Shown here in pieces: positions 44,554 to 57,506 of a stretch of 64,000 nt of DNA. Location of the stretch: NCBI RefSeq assembly GCF_009727055.1, contig NC_052359.1, forward strand, positions 61,565,760 to 61,629,759, read 5' to 3'. Source of the stretch: Benincasa hispida. Lineage: Eukaryota > Streptophyta > Magnoliopsida > Cucurbitales > Cucurbitaceae. The number at the start of each line of letters is the position of its first letter. The first letter of the stretch is position 1. Below the pieces are notes generated by a model. It was not told the origin of the DNA. It was given only the letters and a program-made list of their open reading frames with translations, and ran no database searches. The position numbers were made by a program, and so were the translations under genes.

Positions 44554-46893
44554 TTAAAACGTTACTGAAAACAGAACAAACTTAATTAGTCTATGCTTTA
44601 ACCACATTTTAACACCAATTTTAGTTTTAGCAAAATAGTTTCTAAGTACCTTAAGTGAAAAAGACTTATATTTCGCAATGATGCCCCAACGAGGTAGGAC
44701 AAACGTTACCGGTGAGGTGATTAGATGCCCCTTCACTGGGATTAGACACTCCCAACCATTAGACAGAACCAACTCTTGGAACTGCACCTAATAGTCACCT
44801 TTCATTCGGTCTAGAACTGTTAACCCTTAACAATTCCGTGTAAGTGTAACCCCTCGTTTCGGCCCTAGAGTCCCGCCATAATGTGTTGACCGTAAGGAAA
44901 AAGTAGATTAGGAAAAGAGACTAAATGATCTTATCCTATACAGGAGATCAAATAAAGAAATGTGCAAAACTACCATCCTATAGGGGGACACTCCCAGGGT
45001 GCCTCGAGGCGATGTACATAAACTTTATCCAACCTAACGAGAGAGACCGAGGGATATGTTGTCGCACTTTCCGCTCCGAATTACTATGAACATTTTCTTT
45101 ATTACCATGATATTGACCTACCCAAACCCCATCCTTTAAGGGGACACTCCCAGTGTGCCACAAGGCCGATGATAAATCTCACGATGTGGACAATAAAGGG
45201 AGAACACGAGAGGTTTAAATGAAGTATCAGATACCCAAGTACCTCCCACTGAATATTCTACCTAGGGGTTCATTAACTTAGACTATCCTACTATTGATTT
45301 TAATTTAAGTCAGTTTAACAACTCTTGTCTTTGAAATTAAACAAGTTCAAGTAGTCACATTAAACGCTTTAATGGATTGTCCTCAAATTTGCATGCATGC
45401 ATCAAATCTATCTAATTCACCTTTCCAGGTAGGTTCCCAGGTAGGGGTGTTCCGTTTCTGTCACCTTAAATACCCCAGCCTAGATAGAACCCGCCTTAAA
45501 CAAAAGTTCCCTTATGGATAGATTTGCTACACTTTAACCTTTTATCAGTCAATTTAATCCTATTAAACTGATTAAAAGATTAAAGCCTAGGTTGCTAATC
45601 TCATTAGAACCGTGATCAAGTCTATCTCCACCAAGTTTTAAAACACTTTTAAAACCATGATTCAAGCCTAAGTCCACATGCATGTCTTTCTTATAGATTT
45701 TAATTCTAATTTCCTTATAACCTTTATAAAGGAAACAACTAAAACCATACACATTGCCATAACTAGTTATTTATAACACTTATCAATTTAACCTATGTGA
45801 CATGCTTCATGCAATGTCCGTTCATTACTATATATAAATTTTATATACATGTAATGAACTAAGCAAACGTGTTTCATACACCCTTATACTATAACACTTA
45901 TTATATAAAGATGATGCGTGTCTATGCTTTATGCATGCATAAATATAATTCTTATATTATATGATGCATGAGCATGCTCTTACATAATTTAAATCATGTT
46001 TCTCTAAATCATAACACTTATAATAAAGAGATCATGCATGGCAAATGCATAACTTAAGATGGGATTTCCTCTATATGGCATACCATATGACATATAAATA
46101 AACATACATCTTATGTATATTCACAAAGATTAATGGACCGGGATGAATCGCCTCAAAATCGAAAATAAAAAATTCTATCTATTATATATTCCATCGAGCA
46201 AATCGGTTCACAGGCGAACCAGGATTTGAACCACTTGGGAGAAGCTTCCATCGTTTAGTAAACGCGGCTAGGTATACACGATTGTTTAGCTACGATAGAG
46301 TACCAATAACTATGCGATGAAGCATGAGGTACCCGATCATATAGCGCACAAGATAAAACACACGAGTCTAAATGATCGTTTAGACGACGACGTTGTTGTG
46401 AAGCACGATCATCTAGACGATCACTTAAAAAGTGATAAGTAAACTTTTTACTCCACGATCGTGTAGTCAGGAACTAAACGATGAAGCTTGCTGAGCTACA
46501 CGATCGTCTAGTGCGGCGCGTGTCAACCTACTCCCGAGTATCTGATACTCTACGATCGTTTACCAATCGTTTACACGACCCGACCAACACTTGGTTGTCT
46601 TCATCCTCGAAGAACAATAACTCCTTTACCTTGAAGCACAGCACGAACAACTCACAGAGACTCAAAACACTTTGAAATTACAGACTCGATAGCAAATTAA
46701 TACACCCAAAAACACAGGGGCCTTTATAATTTAACTTCAAATGTAAAATAATTTAAACAACCAGAGGCTTCATCCCAGAAAATTCCATTAATCCACATCC
46801 ACAAAACCATTAACGCTTAAACAGAATGCAGATATGCTTTATCTACCGAGAAAGTAAATGTTATTCTTTGCATCAATGAATTTGGAATATCAG
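44554..46893 (-). other. Copia-2 leader, 2.3 kb, most complete of the family
   Basis: Noncoding. It has the conserved 'caaatctatctaattcacctttcc' block at about 45404, two copies of a 'gggggacactcccagggtgcc' type block (about 44970-45015 and 45130-45170), AT-rich 'gatgcatg' stretches, and a CGATCG palindrome cluster at about 46270-46570. No reading frame with a known domain. Confidence 0.8.
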
Positions 46894-46911
46894 AACCTGG
46901 CTCCGATACCA
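46894..46911 (-). other. Copia-2 primer binding site, initiator tRNA-Met
   Basis: Minus strand TGGTATCGGAGCCAGGTT, one difference from TGGTATCAGAGCCAGGTT, two bases from the LTR end. Confidence 0.92.
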
Positions 46912-46913
46912 AT

Positions 46914-49065
46914 TGAAGGAACTCTTATCAAAGAGTACCTCTGAGCGAAAGCAAGATCGTTCCAAACTCATTGTGATAAAACTACTGCATTCACAATCAA
47001 AAAGACTAGATATGCATTAACTACAAATTACAGGCATGCTTTGAACTTTAAACAACAAAGAGAACGAAAAACATATCAACTGAAGAACCCTTCTTCGCCT
47101 CAAATCTCGTTCTCATCCAAGGACTGCTTCTCTCACTCTCGCTAAGATTGTCAAACAATTGTCTACCAAATCATCTACCCATGAATGGACTCCTCACGAA
47201 CTCGACAGCAAGGAAGACACCACCACTTGGAACCCTCGGTATTCTCAGTGTGAGAATCCAGGAAGTGTGGGCTCTATTGGATTTGGTAGAGGGAAGAAGG
47301 AAAGCACAATCGTTTACCACGACCAAGCAAGTGGGAGATATCAGGCATCTATCATATAGATCATGCTTGATCGTTTAGGTAGAGGTACACGATTGTGTAG
47401 TAAAAGGGGCGAGATCGTATAGAGGATCGTTTAGTAAAATGTTCGGGCGCGAGATCATTTAGAAAGAGCTAGACGATCATTTATCAAATCCTATGCAATC
47501 ATTTAGTAAATCGCACAAGTGTATATGATCGTTTAGAAACGTTGAGCTGTCGTGTATGCTCTCGGTTTGCTATGTGATAGGCAGTATACACAATTCAATG
47601 AACGAATGTCTGATACTTTTGCAAAATGAAAACAATTTTCATTTTATCCTTCAGTTACGAAAATTGAATGCAACCTCTCACTATCTCATGTGGTACGGAG
47701 AAAAAATCGGCACTATTACCCTATAATTGTTAAATTAAAAATAAATATAATCTTATTATATTTATAACCTATGGTATAATATTACATCATATGCAACATA
47801 TGAACCATAGTCCTTTTCTCCTCCACTAGATATAAATCATATTTATATCATTTTCCTCTAAAAAATGTATCTTATACATCATATCAACCATATCATATAT
47901 AATTGACCAGTTCAATCATATCATATATAATTGAACTCCCTCTTGTCAATTTGAACACTTCAAACTGACCCAAAAACTGATTCTCAACTTGAATCCATTG
48001 AGCTACCAAGGGGAACTTATGAACCTATGGCTCGAAGCTCCAACGGTACGTGAATAGTTGACTAAACTCTTTAGCCACGAGATTCACCATCTATTAACTT
48101 CCAGGTATTCCACTAAACCAACAACTGCACTCTTCTCACCACAGATATATTTCTGTGTCCATCAAATATAACCAATCAACGGTACGATAACCTTTCACAG
48201 ATGCTCGTAAGTACAATTGGGCCAATTTACCGTTTTGCCCTTGTAGTTACATCTAACTCCTTAAATACCACTGATTCCTCTAATGAATAATACAACATAG
48301 TCCTACTATGTGTGGACACCTCTCGGGCCATGAAAAGGTGTGTGATGCTACATCGTTCAAGCCCCAGGATCAGCCCTTAAGGGAGCAATCTATCTACTTA
48401 CCTCTACTTTGGGGAAGGAGTGAATTCCATCTTGTGTAGCTGAGTTCCCAGCTCCCAAATTAAACAAATCCCTAAAGTGGTACGTTTGAGTCGGCGATCT
48501 GGCGACTCGCACCCATGCAAATCAAAGATCCGCCATCAAAGGCAGAAGTTCCTAACTCACTCAGGATTGAAATCATGTTACTTATAGTAATCCTAGTGAA
48601 GTGAAGTCTCTGTCATGAACGACATTATATAACGAGACTATAACACTTCGTGGTTTGGTCTTATACAAACTCCATTGTATAGGACGCCCTCGATTGCATG
48701 TCTCCACATGAAAGATCAGGATCAGACCATCTGTAGCAAGTCACAACACTTGTAACTATTCTACAAAGCGAGCCGCATCCGTGGCGTTACCAGGATAAGG
48801 TTTCCCTCCTATATCCATATACTACAAACCATTTCGGATATCACTTAAGGCATGATCCACCTGTATGTCTCCACATACATGCTTAAGTTACAAACGACAA
48901 CCAGAGATCTTAGTTTATTGGTTTATGGTAAAGCAATTAAAACATGCAATGTTCCATAGACAAAAGTGAAGAAAAGATCATATATTATTGCATAACAAGT
49001 GTTTGTTCAAAACTATGTTTACAAACTACAGAACCCAACAAGAGTTTAGGGCATCATCCCTAACA
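46914..49065 (-). mobile_element. Copia-2 5' LTR, complete
   Basis: 2,152 bp from tgaaggaactcttatcaaag to gggcatcatccctaaca, the reverse of TGTTAGGGATGATGCCC. Followed by AGGAC (49066-49070), matching 41427-41431, which marks 41432-49065 as one insertion. Confidence 0.92.
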
Positions 49066-49612
49066 AGGACACCACCACAATGGTTACTTTGGCATTCTCG
49101 GTGTGAGAATCCAGGAGTTGTGGGCTCTGTATGATCTTGGCTTAAGGAAGAGACTGGAGGTATACGATCGAGTAAGTGGGTGATAAGATATTGTCTATCA
49201 AATAAATGATGTGCTCGATCGTTTAGTAAACGGCAACCTATCGTATAGACTTAGCCACTTGATCGTGTAGCTACGATCAACTGAATGACTATCAGATAGT
49301 CAAAGGTTAAGTGATCGCTTAGCTGATCGTGTAGTCTCTCAATACTATCGCTTAGTGAAACTCTTTCACTTGATAGCTTATCCGTGAGTTCTTTCCGAAT
49401 GAGGTAACTTCTAGTTTTAGGAAAACAATTTTTCTTTTATCTCACGGTTACCATAAAGCCACCAATAACCTCCCACTCAATCGGTTATTAGAGAAAAAGA
49501 AATTAATTACCATATAATTAATATATTATAAATAAATATGATAACCCACTTACCATATTATATTTATAACCTATATTTTTAATATTTCATCATATGAAAG
49601 ATATAAACTATA
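49066..49612 (-). mobile_element. Copia LTR 'D', second segment
   Basis: Continues 41431 ('aggacaccaccacaatggtta') and parallels 53207-53745. It contains a CGATCG motif cluster at 49165-49340. Cut at 49613 by the second Athila-like complex; the rest of this LTR is not found after the complex. Confidence 0.8.
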
Positions 49613-51142
49613 GTAATTAATTTTTCGTCACCAAGTTTTTGGTGCCGTTGTCGGGGACTTGGCAACTAATTGTTTGTTGAGTTTTGTGTCTTTGCAGGCA
49701 ACCTTTTTATCTTGAGAGTATTGCAGCTTGTGCAACCAAGTTGCAACCAATATTGAAGTGTAGGCGATGTACCGAAAACTAGTATTGACCCCACGATAGA
49801 AGGGCAATCAGTCGCATGAGTTGAAGGTAATTCTAAGCACATGGTGGCCAACATGCACCCAACAATTGCCAGAAGTTCCAATGGTCAAGGCATCTTGACC
49901 TAAGCAGTTGAGAGAAATCTCCTGCATGGAAGACTCCTTGCGGTGACAACACTCCAAATTTTCCAAGGACGTCTTCTAATCTATCTTTATCTTGCTTTCA
50001 TAGTTTAGTTTATTTTTATTGTTATTTTGGATATGTGGCTACTTCCTTGGTTGTGGTGTGTTTGTTACTTGTAGGTTCAACAAAAAGTCTCCTCGGTGCG
50101 TAGTACAATAGAAGAATTCCTTTTTTCCTTCAATGCATGGCTTCCATCGTATGGATTCCAACGCATGATCGCATGCGTTATTTTGCCAAAGGTCCTTTCT
50201 TGTTATCTTTTATGCATTATCTTTTTGAAATCCTCCTTGTCTGGTTGCGTTCCTTTGCGACGCATCTATAATGGTACATATAATTCACTGCATCTGCTGA
50301 CTAAGCATCGCAAGGCGCTCCTCACTTTTAATAGCTTCTTCAAAATTTGAAAGTCTTAAGTTTTATTGCCTGCAAACCTTGGCTCAAACATTTATTACCG
50401 CATTCCTGTTAATTTTGTTTTTAGTTTTGTGGTGAGAACGCTGCCAACCTCTAAGTTTGGGGGTGGCAGCGGTCTTGGAGAATTGCGTTCATTACATTGC
50501 GATCATTTCTATAATGAAAAAAAAATAAATAAAAGGAAAATTTTGAGAATACAACTCCATTGTTAACGCAATGAGGAAATCCATGTTGATAAGAGTTAAG
50601 CTATGAAAGGCACTTACCCATAGTTAGATGCCTGCATGACACACGTAGGGGCAAGCCAAAACGAAAGTAAGGCTCTAGGATCAACGCATAAGCTCAACTC
50701 CTCTGTCCAATACAAGCCAAATCAAGCAAGACAAGAGTTGAGTTGAATATGGAATGCAATCGAAGTTGGATGCCCGCATGACACACGAGGGGGGTAAGCA
50801 AAAACGAAGAGCGTAACCAGATTCAACGCTGCATTCGAATAAGTAATCGCAAAGTTTTGAATTGTTTTGAACGAACGCATTCTCAAAAGCTAAACGCAAA
50901 GTTGTGGTGAATGAATAAAAAGTTTTTAAGCAAAGGCTTGCCGAATCTAAACTTAGAAAAGATCTTTTTGAAGAAGCAGCTGAAGTGGAGGGGAGCATTG
51001 CGGCGATGGTTAGAGGCATGAGTAAATTATATTTTGAGATGCTGGTCACCGCAAAGGAAAGCCAGAAGGTGAGTTAGAATTTCTTGAGTATAACGCATGC
51101 TTGAGGACAAGCATGATTCTAAGTTTTGGGGCAAAAAAAACT
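49613..51142 (+). mobile_element. Athila-like complex 2: LTR end, tRNA-Asp primer site and interior
   Basis: 49613-49633 is the last 21 bp of a forward LTR B (..ttcgtcacca). The primer site TGGTGCCGTTGTCGGGGA lies at 49640-49657. The interior is about 1.5 kb and noncoding. It includes the same 8-bp stem around ctaagtttgggggtgg (50439-50471) as complex 1, two related blocks 'gcatgacacacg(t)agggg' (about 50632 and 50776), and near its end CATGCTTGAGGACAAGCATG followed by ttctaagttttgggg, a typical Athila 3' polypurine region. An inverted LTR follows where a direct LTR would be expected. Confidence 0.75.
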
Positions 51143-52862
51143 TGGTGACGAAAAATTAATTACCAAGTTGTCAAAGACTTTATAACTAAAATTAGGTGAA
51201 CGCAATGTGCGATGCATGTCTAGTATGCGTTGATCATGCGTCGGTGGTCATTCGTTGGAGTGAACTATGCATTAACGAATGTATGCGATGACCATGCATT
51301 CCTGTCACAAGTTTTCTTGCGCTCACACCAAGTATAACGCGAACGCAAGTTTCGAAAGTGATCCGAGGTCGAACTCAAGGACTTGTAGCTAGACATATGC
51401 GATAATGTTATGCAGCGGTTGAATAAAAGAATGATGGAGGGGTTTTTTTGCTAACACTACTCCTACTTCTAACTAACAGACAATGCAATGAGAAGTATGA
51501 ATAAGAGGTAGAGACACGACAACTGTTGACGCGCAGTAAATGGATGGAAAATAGATAAAATGTGAAGATGTCTGCATCGCAACCCCTAAGAGTGATCGCA
51601 AGGGCAACCCTAGCCAACGTAAGCTATGCGATCATGCTATACATACTTGAGCCTAATCTAGGACATATGCGATGTGTATGCAGAAAGGTCGGGATGAACG
51701 CATACAGCCTCCGTATCTTACTTCCTAGACGCGTGCAATATCCTCTCCGTAGGGTGCATACATTGTGTGATAGCAAACAGAGCTTATTCCTAAGTTCCCC
51801 ATTCTTGCTTATGCGAACCTAATCTAGCTCTTTCGAGTGTCGATTCTAACCTAGCTCTCTCAAGTCTTAGGTTCTTTCTTTAGACTCTCTCTCGAGTAGC
51901 TCTAAAGTGTGATGGACGCATACATAAGACAAGGTAACCGCAAAAGCCTGGTTGACGCAAGATTATTCCTATCTCTAGTGAACAATAGCTTACATTGCTT
52001 GATACGACCAACCACTTAACCTCTTGGGCAGTTAGTTGTTGCTGACTTTACTAATAGACAAGCGTTGCGTCCGCCTATAGACAGGCGTTGTTACAGCTTC
52101 AACCTAAGCAAATAAGATTTTCTTACACACTCATGCAACGCACACCTCTTGGTGTTCTGGATCACAAGGATCCACCCTAAGGCGAACCTCAGGTGAAAAA
52201 CCTTGGATTCAAACCTTGGGCGAAAACCCTGGATTTCTGCTCAACGGCTTCTTTTTATAGAGCTTGATCACCGACAACATTAATGGACCACTCTGATTCT
52301 GACATTTGCGGCGCGTTAGTCCTTTTTTGAATATTTGCTGCTAACCGCATGGTAGGTGAAATGTCAACATCATCTTTTGATTTTCCCGAGATATGAATTG
52401 ATGCGTTCATTCCACCAACCTTGCGTTGATCCCTCTATTATGCGTTATCGTGTAGCCGCAATCGTGCAGTGACCGCATTTGCCTGATTACCGCAACTCTA
52501 CATGATGACCGCAATCGATTGACGGTCGCAAACCCTATGCGATGGACGCATGTGGTCGATCACCACATCACCCATATGTTGATCGTACGCGTTCGCCTTT
52601 GCGATGGAGAGTTTTTTTTGCATGCGGTCATCTATACAGTAGCCCAGCTTCCGCGTTTGCGTCCACTTCCTGCGTTAGCTACAAAAATAGACAATTGAAT
52701 GCATAATAACGCATAATAATGGGTTAGCCGAGAGTTTTCATGTTGAATGATGCAAACTCATTTTCTCATGAATTCCTAACATAATTGCTGCATATTCTGC
52801 TTAAAAGCCCTAGTAATTCTAAATAAAAGACCTAAGATTACATGCATTTCTGCATGTCATCA
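51143..52862 (-). mobile_element. Athila-like LTR B, inverted copy of complex 2
   Basis: 1,720 bp. On the minus strand it runs from TGATGACATGCAGAAATGCA (52862) to ..TTCGTCACCA (51143). The 28 bases at 49613-49640 and their reverse complement at about 51138-51165 are identical. LTR internal landmarks (the 'ctataaaaag' TATA region at about 52252-52261 as read on plus, and CGCAT pentamers) match the solo copy. Confidence 0.85.
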
Positions 52863-52877
52863 ATTCCATGTTCTATT
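52863..52877. other. Short host remnant between complex 2 and the next LTR
   Basis: The bases attccatgttctat resemble the copia integrase region seen at about 42730 but are too short to assign. Confidence 0.3.
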
Positions 52878-54242
52878 TGAAGGAAATCTAACACGAGGAT
52901 TTCCATGAGCAGTGGAAGGGATCGTTCCATATTCCATTCAGATTGAACACAATTAATTACAGTCTTAAAATGGAAACTAACAAGTCATACATATATAGAA
53001 ATTACAGCATGCTAAACGATGATACAAAGGATAGAGGATGCATTCCTTTGAAGAACCAATCTTCAAGAATCCCTCAAACAATCTACAATGCGTCCAAAGA
53101 CAGCAACACACAAACGCAACGATCCCTACACGAACAACACGAACAACTAACAACTACTCGAACCCAATCGAGTCTAACTCGATTCACAAATTGAGTAAAG
53201 ACACCACCACAATCGTTACCTTGGTATTCTCGGTGTGAGAATCCAAGAGTTGTGAGCTCTGTATGATCTTGGCTTGAGAAAGAGACCAGAAGTCTACGAT
53301 CGAGTAGACGATCGAGCAAGTGGGAGATAAGAAGCTGGTCTATCGTATAGACGATGTGCTCGATCATTTAGTAAACTGAAGCTTATCGCATAGGCTTTGC
53401 TACTTGATCATTTAGCTACGATCAGCTGAGTGACTATCGTATATTCAATTCTACACGATCATTTAGTCTCTGCCAATGCAATTGCTTAGTGAAACTCTTT
53501 CACTTGATAACTTGTCTCCGTGAGTTCTTTCCGGACGAAGTAACTTCTAAGAAAAATATTTTCTTTTTATCTCACGGTTACTATAAAACTTCCAATAACC
53601 TCCCACTAAATCGGTTATTAGAGAAAAAGAAATTAATGATCATATAATTAATATATTATAAATAAATATGATAACCGACTTATCATATTATTTTATAACC
53701 TATAGGTTTAATATTTCATCTCATGAAACATATAAACCGTAGTTCTTTTTCTATTTTATGGCACTGAATGTAAATAATATTTACATTAATTCCTCCAAAT
53801 AATGTATCTCATACTTTACACCAATTATATCACATATAATGTATCTCATACTTTACACCAATTACATTAATTCCTCCAAAATAATGTATCTCAACCCCAA
53901 AATCTGATTCTCAATTTGAACCCGTTGAGCTACCAAAGGGACCTTATGGACCTGTAGTTTAAAGCTCCAACAATATGTGAATAATTGACTAAACTCTTTA
54001 GTCATGGAATCCACCATTCGTTAACTGTCGGACACTCCACTAAAGACCGACAACTGCACTCTTCTCACTACAGATATATTTCTGTGTTCATAACAACTAA
54101 TCAACAGTGCGATAACCCTTCACAAATCGCTCATAAGTACAACTAGGCCAATTTACCGTTTTGCCCCTATAGTTACATCTAATGAACAATAAGTCATAGT
54201 CCTACTATGACTGGGTCCTCTCTTCCAAAGAGAGGGTATGGC
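52878..54242 (-). mobile_element. Copia LTR 'D2', truncated
   Basis: Starts tgaaggaaatctaacacgag and is related to LTR D. It ends at 'agagagggtatggc', where LTR I begins. A CGATCG cluster lies at 53295-53460 and the 'gttttgcccctatagttacatc' region at about 54160. No primer site precedes it. Confidence 0.8.
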
Positions 54243-56247
54243 TATTGGGGTTGATGCCCTAAAGTCTCGTGTCCTGTAGTTTGTAAACAGTATATACGAA
54301 CACCTGTGATTGTTAATATATGATATTTACTTCACATCTTATTGTTTTGCTCGGTCATTTGATTTATTTGCTTTACCACAAACCAATAAACATAAAATCG
54401 CTAGTTATCTGTATGTGACTCAAGCATGTATGTGGTGACATACAAGTGGATCATGTCTGGAGTGATAACCAAAATGATCTGTAGTATATGGATATAGGAG
54501 GGAAGCCTTATCTTGGTAAAGCTACGGACGCGACCCGCTTTGTGGAATGGTCACAAATGTTGTGACTTGTTACAGATGGTCTGATCCTGATCATTTGTGT
54601 TGGGGACATGCGAGCGGGGGCATCCTACACAAAGAGTTTGTATAAGACCTGACCATGAAGTGTTAATGTCTCGTTATATATCACCGTTCATGACAGAGAC
54701 TTAACTTCACTAGGATGACCATAGGTAACATGACCTCAACCCTAAGTGAGTTAGGAACTCCTACCATTGAGGGCGGTCCTTTGATTTTTATAGGTGCGAG
54801 TGGCCAGGTCACCGATTCAAACCTACCATATTGGGGATTCGTCTGATTTGGGAGTTGGGAACTCATCTATACAAGATGGAATTCACTCCTTCCCCGAGGT
54901 AGGGTAAGTAGATAGATGGCTCCCTGAAGGGCTGATTCCGGGGCTTGAACGATGTGGCGCCACACACCTTCTCTTGGCCCGAGAGGTGTTCACACATAGT
55001 TGGACTATGTTGTATTGTTCGTTAGAGGAATCAGTGTAGTTAAGGAATGAGATGTAACTACAGGGGAAAAACAGAAATTGGCCCAGCTGTACTTATGGGC
55101 ATTTGTGAAGGGTCATCGTACTCATGATTGGTTATATCCGATGGATATAGAAATATATCTGTGGTAAGAAGAGTTCAGCTGTTGGTCTTTAGAGGAATCA
55201 CTGACAATTAACGGATGGTGGATCTCGTGGCTAAAGAGTTTAGTCAGCTATTCATGTACCTTCAGAGCTTCGAGTCATAGGTCCATTAGGTCACCTAGGT
55301 AGCTTGAATAAAGTCGAGAACCAGTGTTTGGGCTAATTTGAAATTTTCAAATTGACAAGAAGAAGTTCGATTATATATGATATAATTGGCTAAATGTATA
55401 GGATACATTATTTTTGGAAGAAATTAGATATAAATATGGTTTATATCAAGTAGAGGAGAAAATACTATAGTAGATATATGATATCAAACTATAGGATATA
55501 AATATCATATGATTATATTTATTAATTAAATTAATTGATTAATTATTTGATAATTAACGGATTTATCCACATTCGGACATGGGAAGTGGGGCTGCGATGG
55601 TTATGGTAACCGGCGGATTAAAACAATGAAAATCATTTTCATTTGATTAGATCGTGCAATTCGTATTCACCCGCGCCCAAACGAATCCGTGAAAGTAATC
55701 ACGAGAGCCTATACTATAAAAGCTCGTTCGTCTAAACGATCATCTACCTCATGAATTCTCTAAACAATCGTATACATCTTTCCTAAGTGATCGTTCAATT
55801 TTTCCTACATGATCATGTAGCTCTACTATACAATAAGCATTTCCACTATACGATAGCCAAGTTCATCTCCCACTTGATTATCGTCTACACAACGTCTTCT
55901 CCTTCGTCCTCTAACAAACTCACCAGAGCCCACTCTTTGGTTTTTTGACGCCGAGCATACCCGAGTTTCTCTTGTGGTGGTGTCGTCCCCGCGGCATTGT
56001 TCGTGTACGCTCGGATCGTGTTGTTGCAGTCGACATACTCGTCGGGTGCCGATAGATCGGTGTGAGGTTTTCCGTTGCTGGGGTTCAGACATACGAAGAC
56101 AGTCTACATTTGGTATGAACCTTTTCCCTTGTTAATTATTGTATTCTGAGCATGCCGATAATGAGTTTTATATGCATAACTGTATGTTTGGAATGTATAT
56201 CATTTTTGTTTCGGTCACGTGAAATCGGAGTGATCTAAACCCATTCA
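54243..56247 (+). mobile_element. Copia-I 5' LTR, plus orientation
   Basis: 2,005 bp. Starts TATTGGGGTTGATGCCC (TGTTG with one change) and ends ..aacccattca next to a tRNA-Met primer site. It is the only copia here with the LTR followed by a primer site on the plus strand. Confidence 0.88.
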
Positions 56248-56249
56248 AT

Positions 56250-56267
56250 TGGTATTAAAGCCAGGTT
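56250..56267 (+). other. Copia-I primer binding site, initiator tRNA-Met
   Basis: TGGTATTAAAGCCAGGTT, two differences from the tRNA-iMet complement. Confidence 0.85.
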
Positions 56268-57506
56268 TCTGATATTTTGATTTCATTTATTGCAATGAAA
56301 TAACGTATACATTCATGGTGGGTGCATTTCTATACTATTTTAAGTGTTAATTCTGTTGTGGATGTGCCATATTAATGGATGTTTTCGGGATGAATTGCCT
56401 CGGTTTGTTTATATCCTTTTACATTTGCGATTGTTTGTAAAGGCCCCTGCATTTTTGGGCATAAATAATCGCGCTCGAGTCTGTATTCAAAATGTTTGAA
56501 GTCTTGAGTTGTTCATCGAAGTTTTGGGCAAAGGTTGCGACTCTTCGAGGAAGAAGATGATCTAGGGTTGATCACATCGTGCAGAAGAGGTTTTATGCGA
56601 TTGTTGTCCATCGCATCGTGAAGATGAAGGACTATGTGATCGCTGTTGAACGCATCGATTGAATGATGGGGTATGCGATTAAGAGTTGGTCGTATCGGGT
56701 TGACGATCGGGCATGCGATCACTGTGTATCGTTTAATACGTGCGCGAGCTAGACGATCGTCTAGGTTAGCAAGCTTCATTGCTTAGTAACTAACTAAACG
56801 ATTGCTTAGCATCGTAAGGTAAATCATTTACCAAGTTGCATGCATCGGTTAATGATCAAATTCTCGCGTATCATTTAAAGCGCGCTAGACAATCGTTTAG
56901 GTCAGCAAGCTTCATCGCTTATTAACTGACTAACCGATCGCTTAGTAACTTAAAGGTAAATCGTTTACCTATCGTCGCGCTACATGATCGTTTAGATGAT
57001 CAGGCTTCGCAGCCTCGTCGTCATCTACGCGATCGTTTCCTAAAGTTCCTATCGTCTAGTGCGCACTGAACGATAGTCTACCTACTGGAGTTTGCTACAC
57101 GAAGAAGACCTTCTGGCGATTCAAGACCCAGTTCGCCCGTGAACCGATTTGCTCGATGAAAAATATAATAGATAGGGTTTTCATTCCTGTTTTTTGGTTT
57201 AAAGGCTCATCCCATCCATTAATCTATTTTTTAATACATGCGATGTATGTTTTATATTTCATATGGTATGCACATATAGAAAATCCCATCTTAGGTTATA
57301 CATTGATCATGCATCATCTCTTTATTGTAATTGTTATAATTTCGAGAAGTATGATTTTAATTATGTAAGTCCATGCTCATGCATCATATAATATAAGAGT
57401 TATATTTATGTATGCATAAAAAGCATTGACATGCATCATCTTTATATTATAATTGTTATAGTATAAGGGTGAATGATAGCATGTTTACTTGGTTATTACG
57501 CGATAT
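56268..57506 (+). other. Copia-I leader, interrupted by the Athila element
   Basis: Noncoding leader in the same order as Copia-2 reversed: 'ggcccctgcattttt' region, CGATCG palindrome cluster (about 56690-57070), 'gaaccgatttgctcgatg', then AT-rich 'gatgcatg' stretches. Cut at 57507. Gag and pol of Copia-I are not in the window. Confidence 0.75.

Noticed and set aside
50681..51049. Minus-strand 122-codon frame in complex 2 interior
   Set aside because: No recognised domain and it lies in the noncoding 3' region of the Athila-like element; treated as chance.
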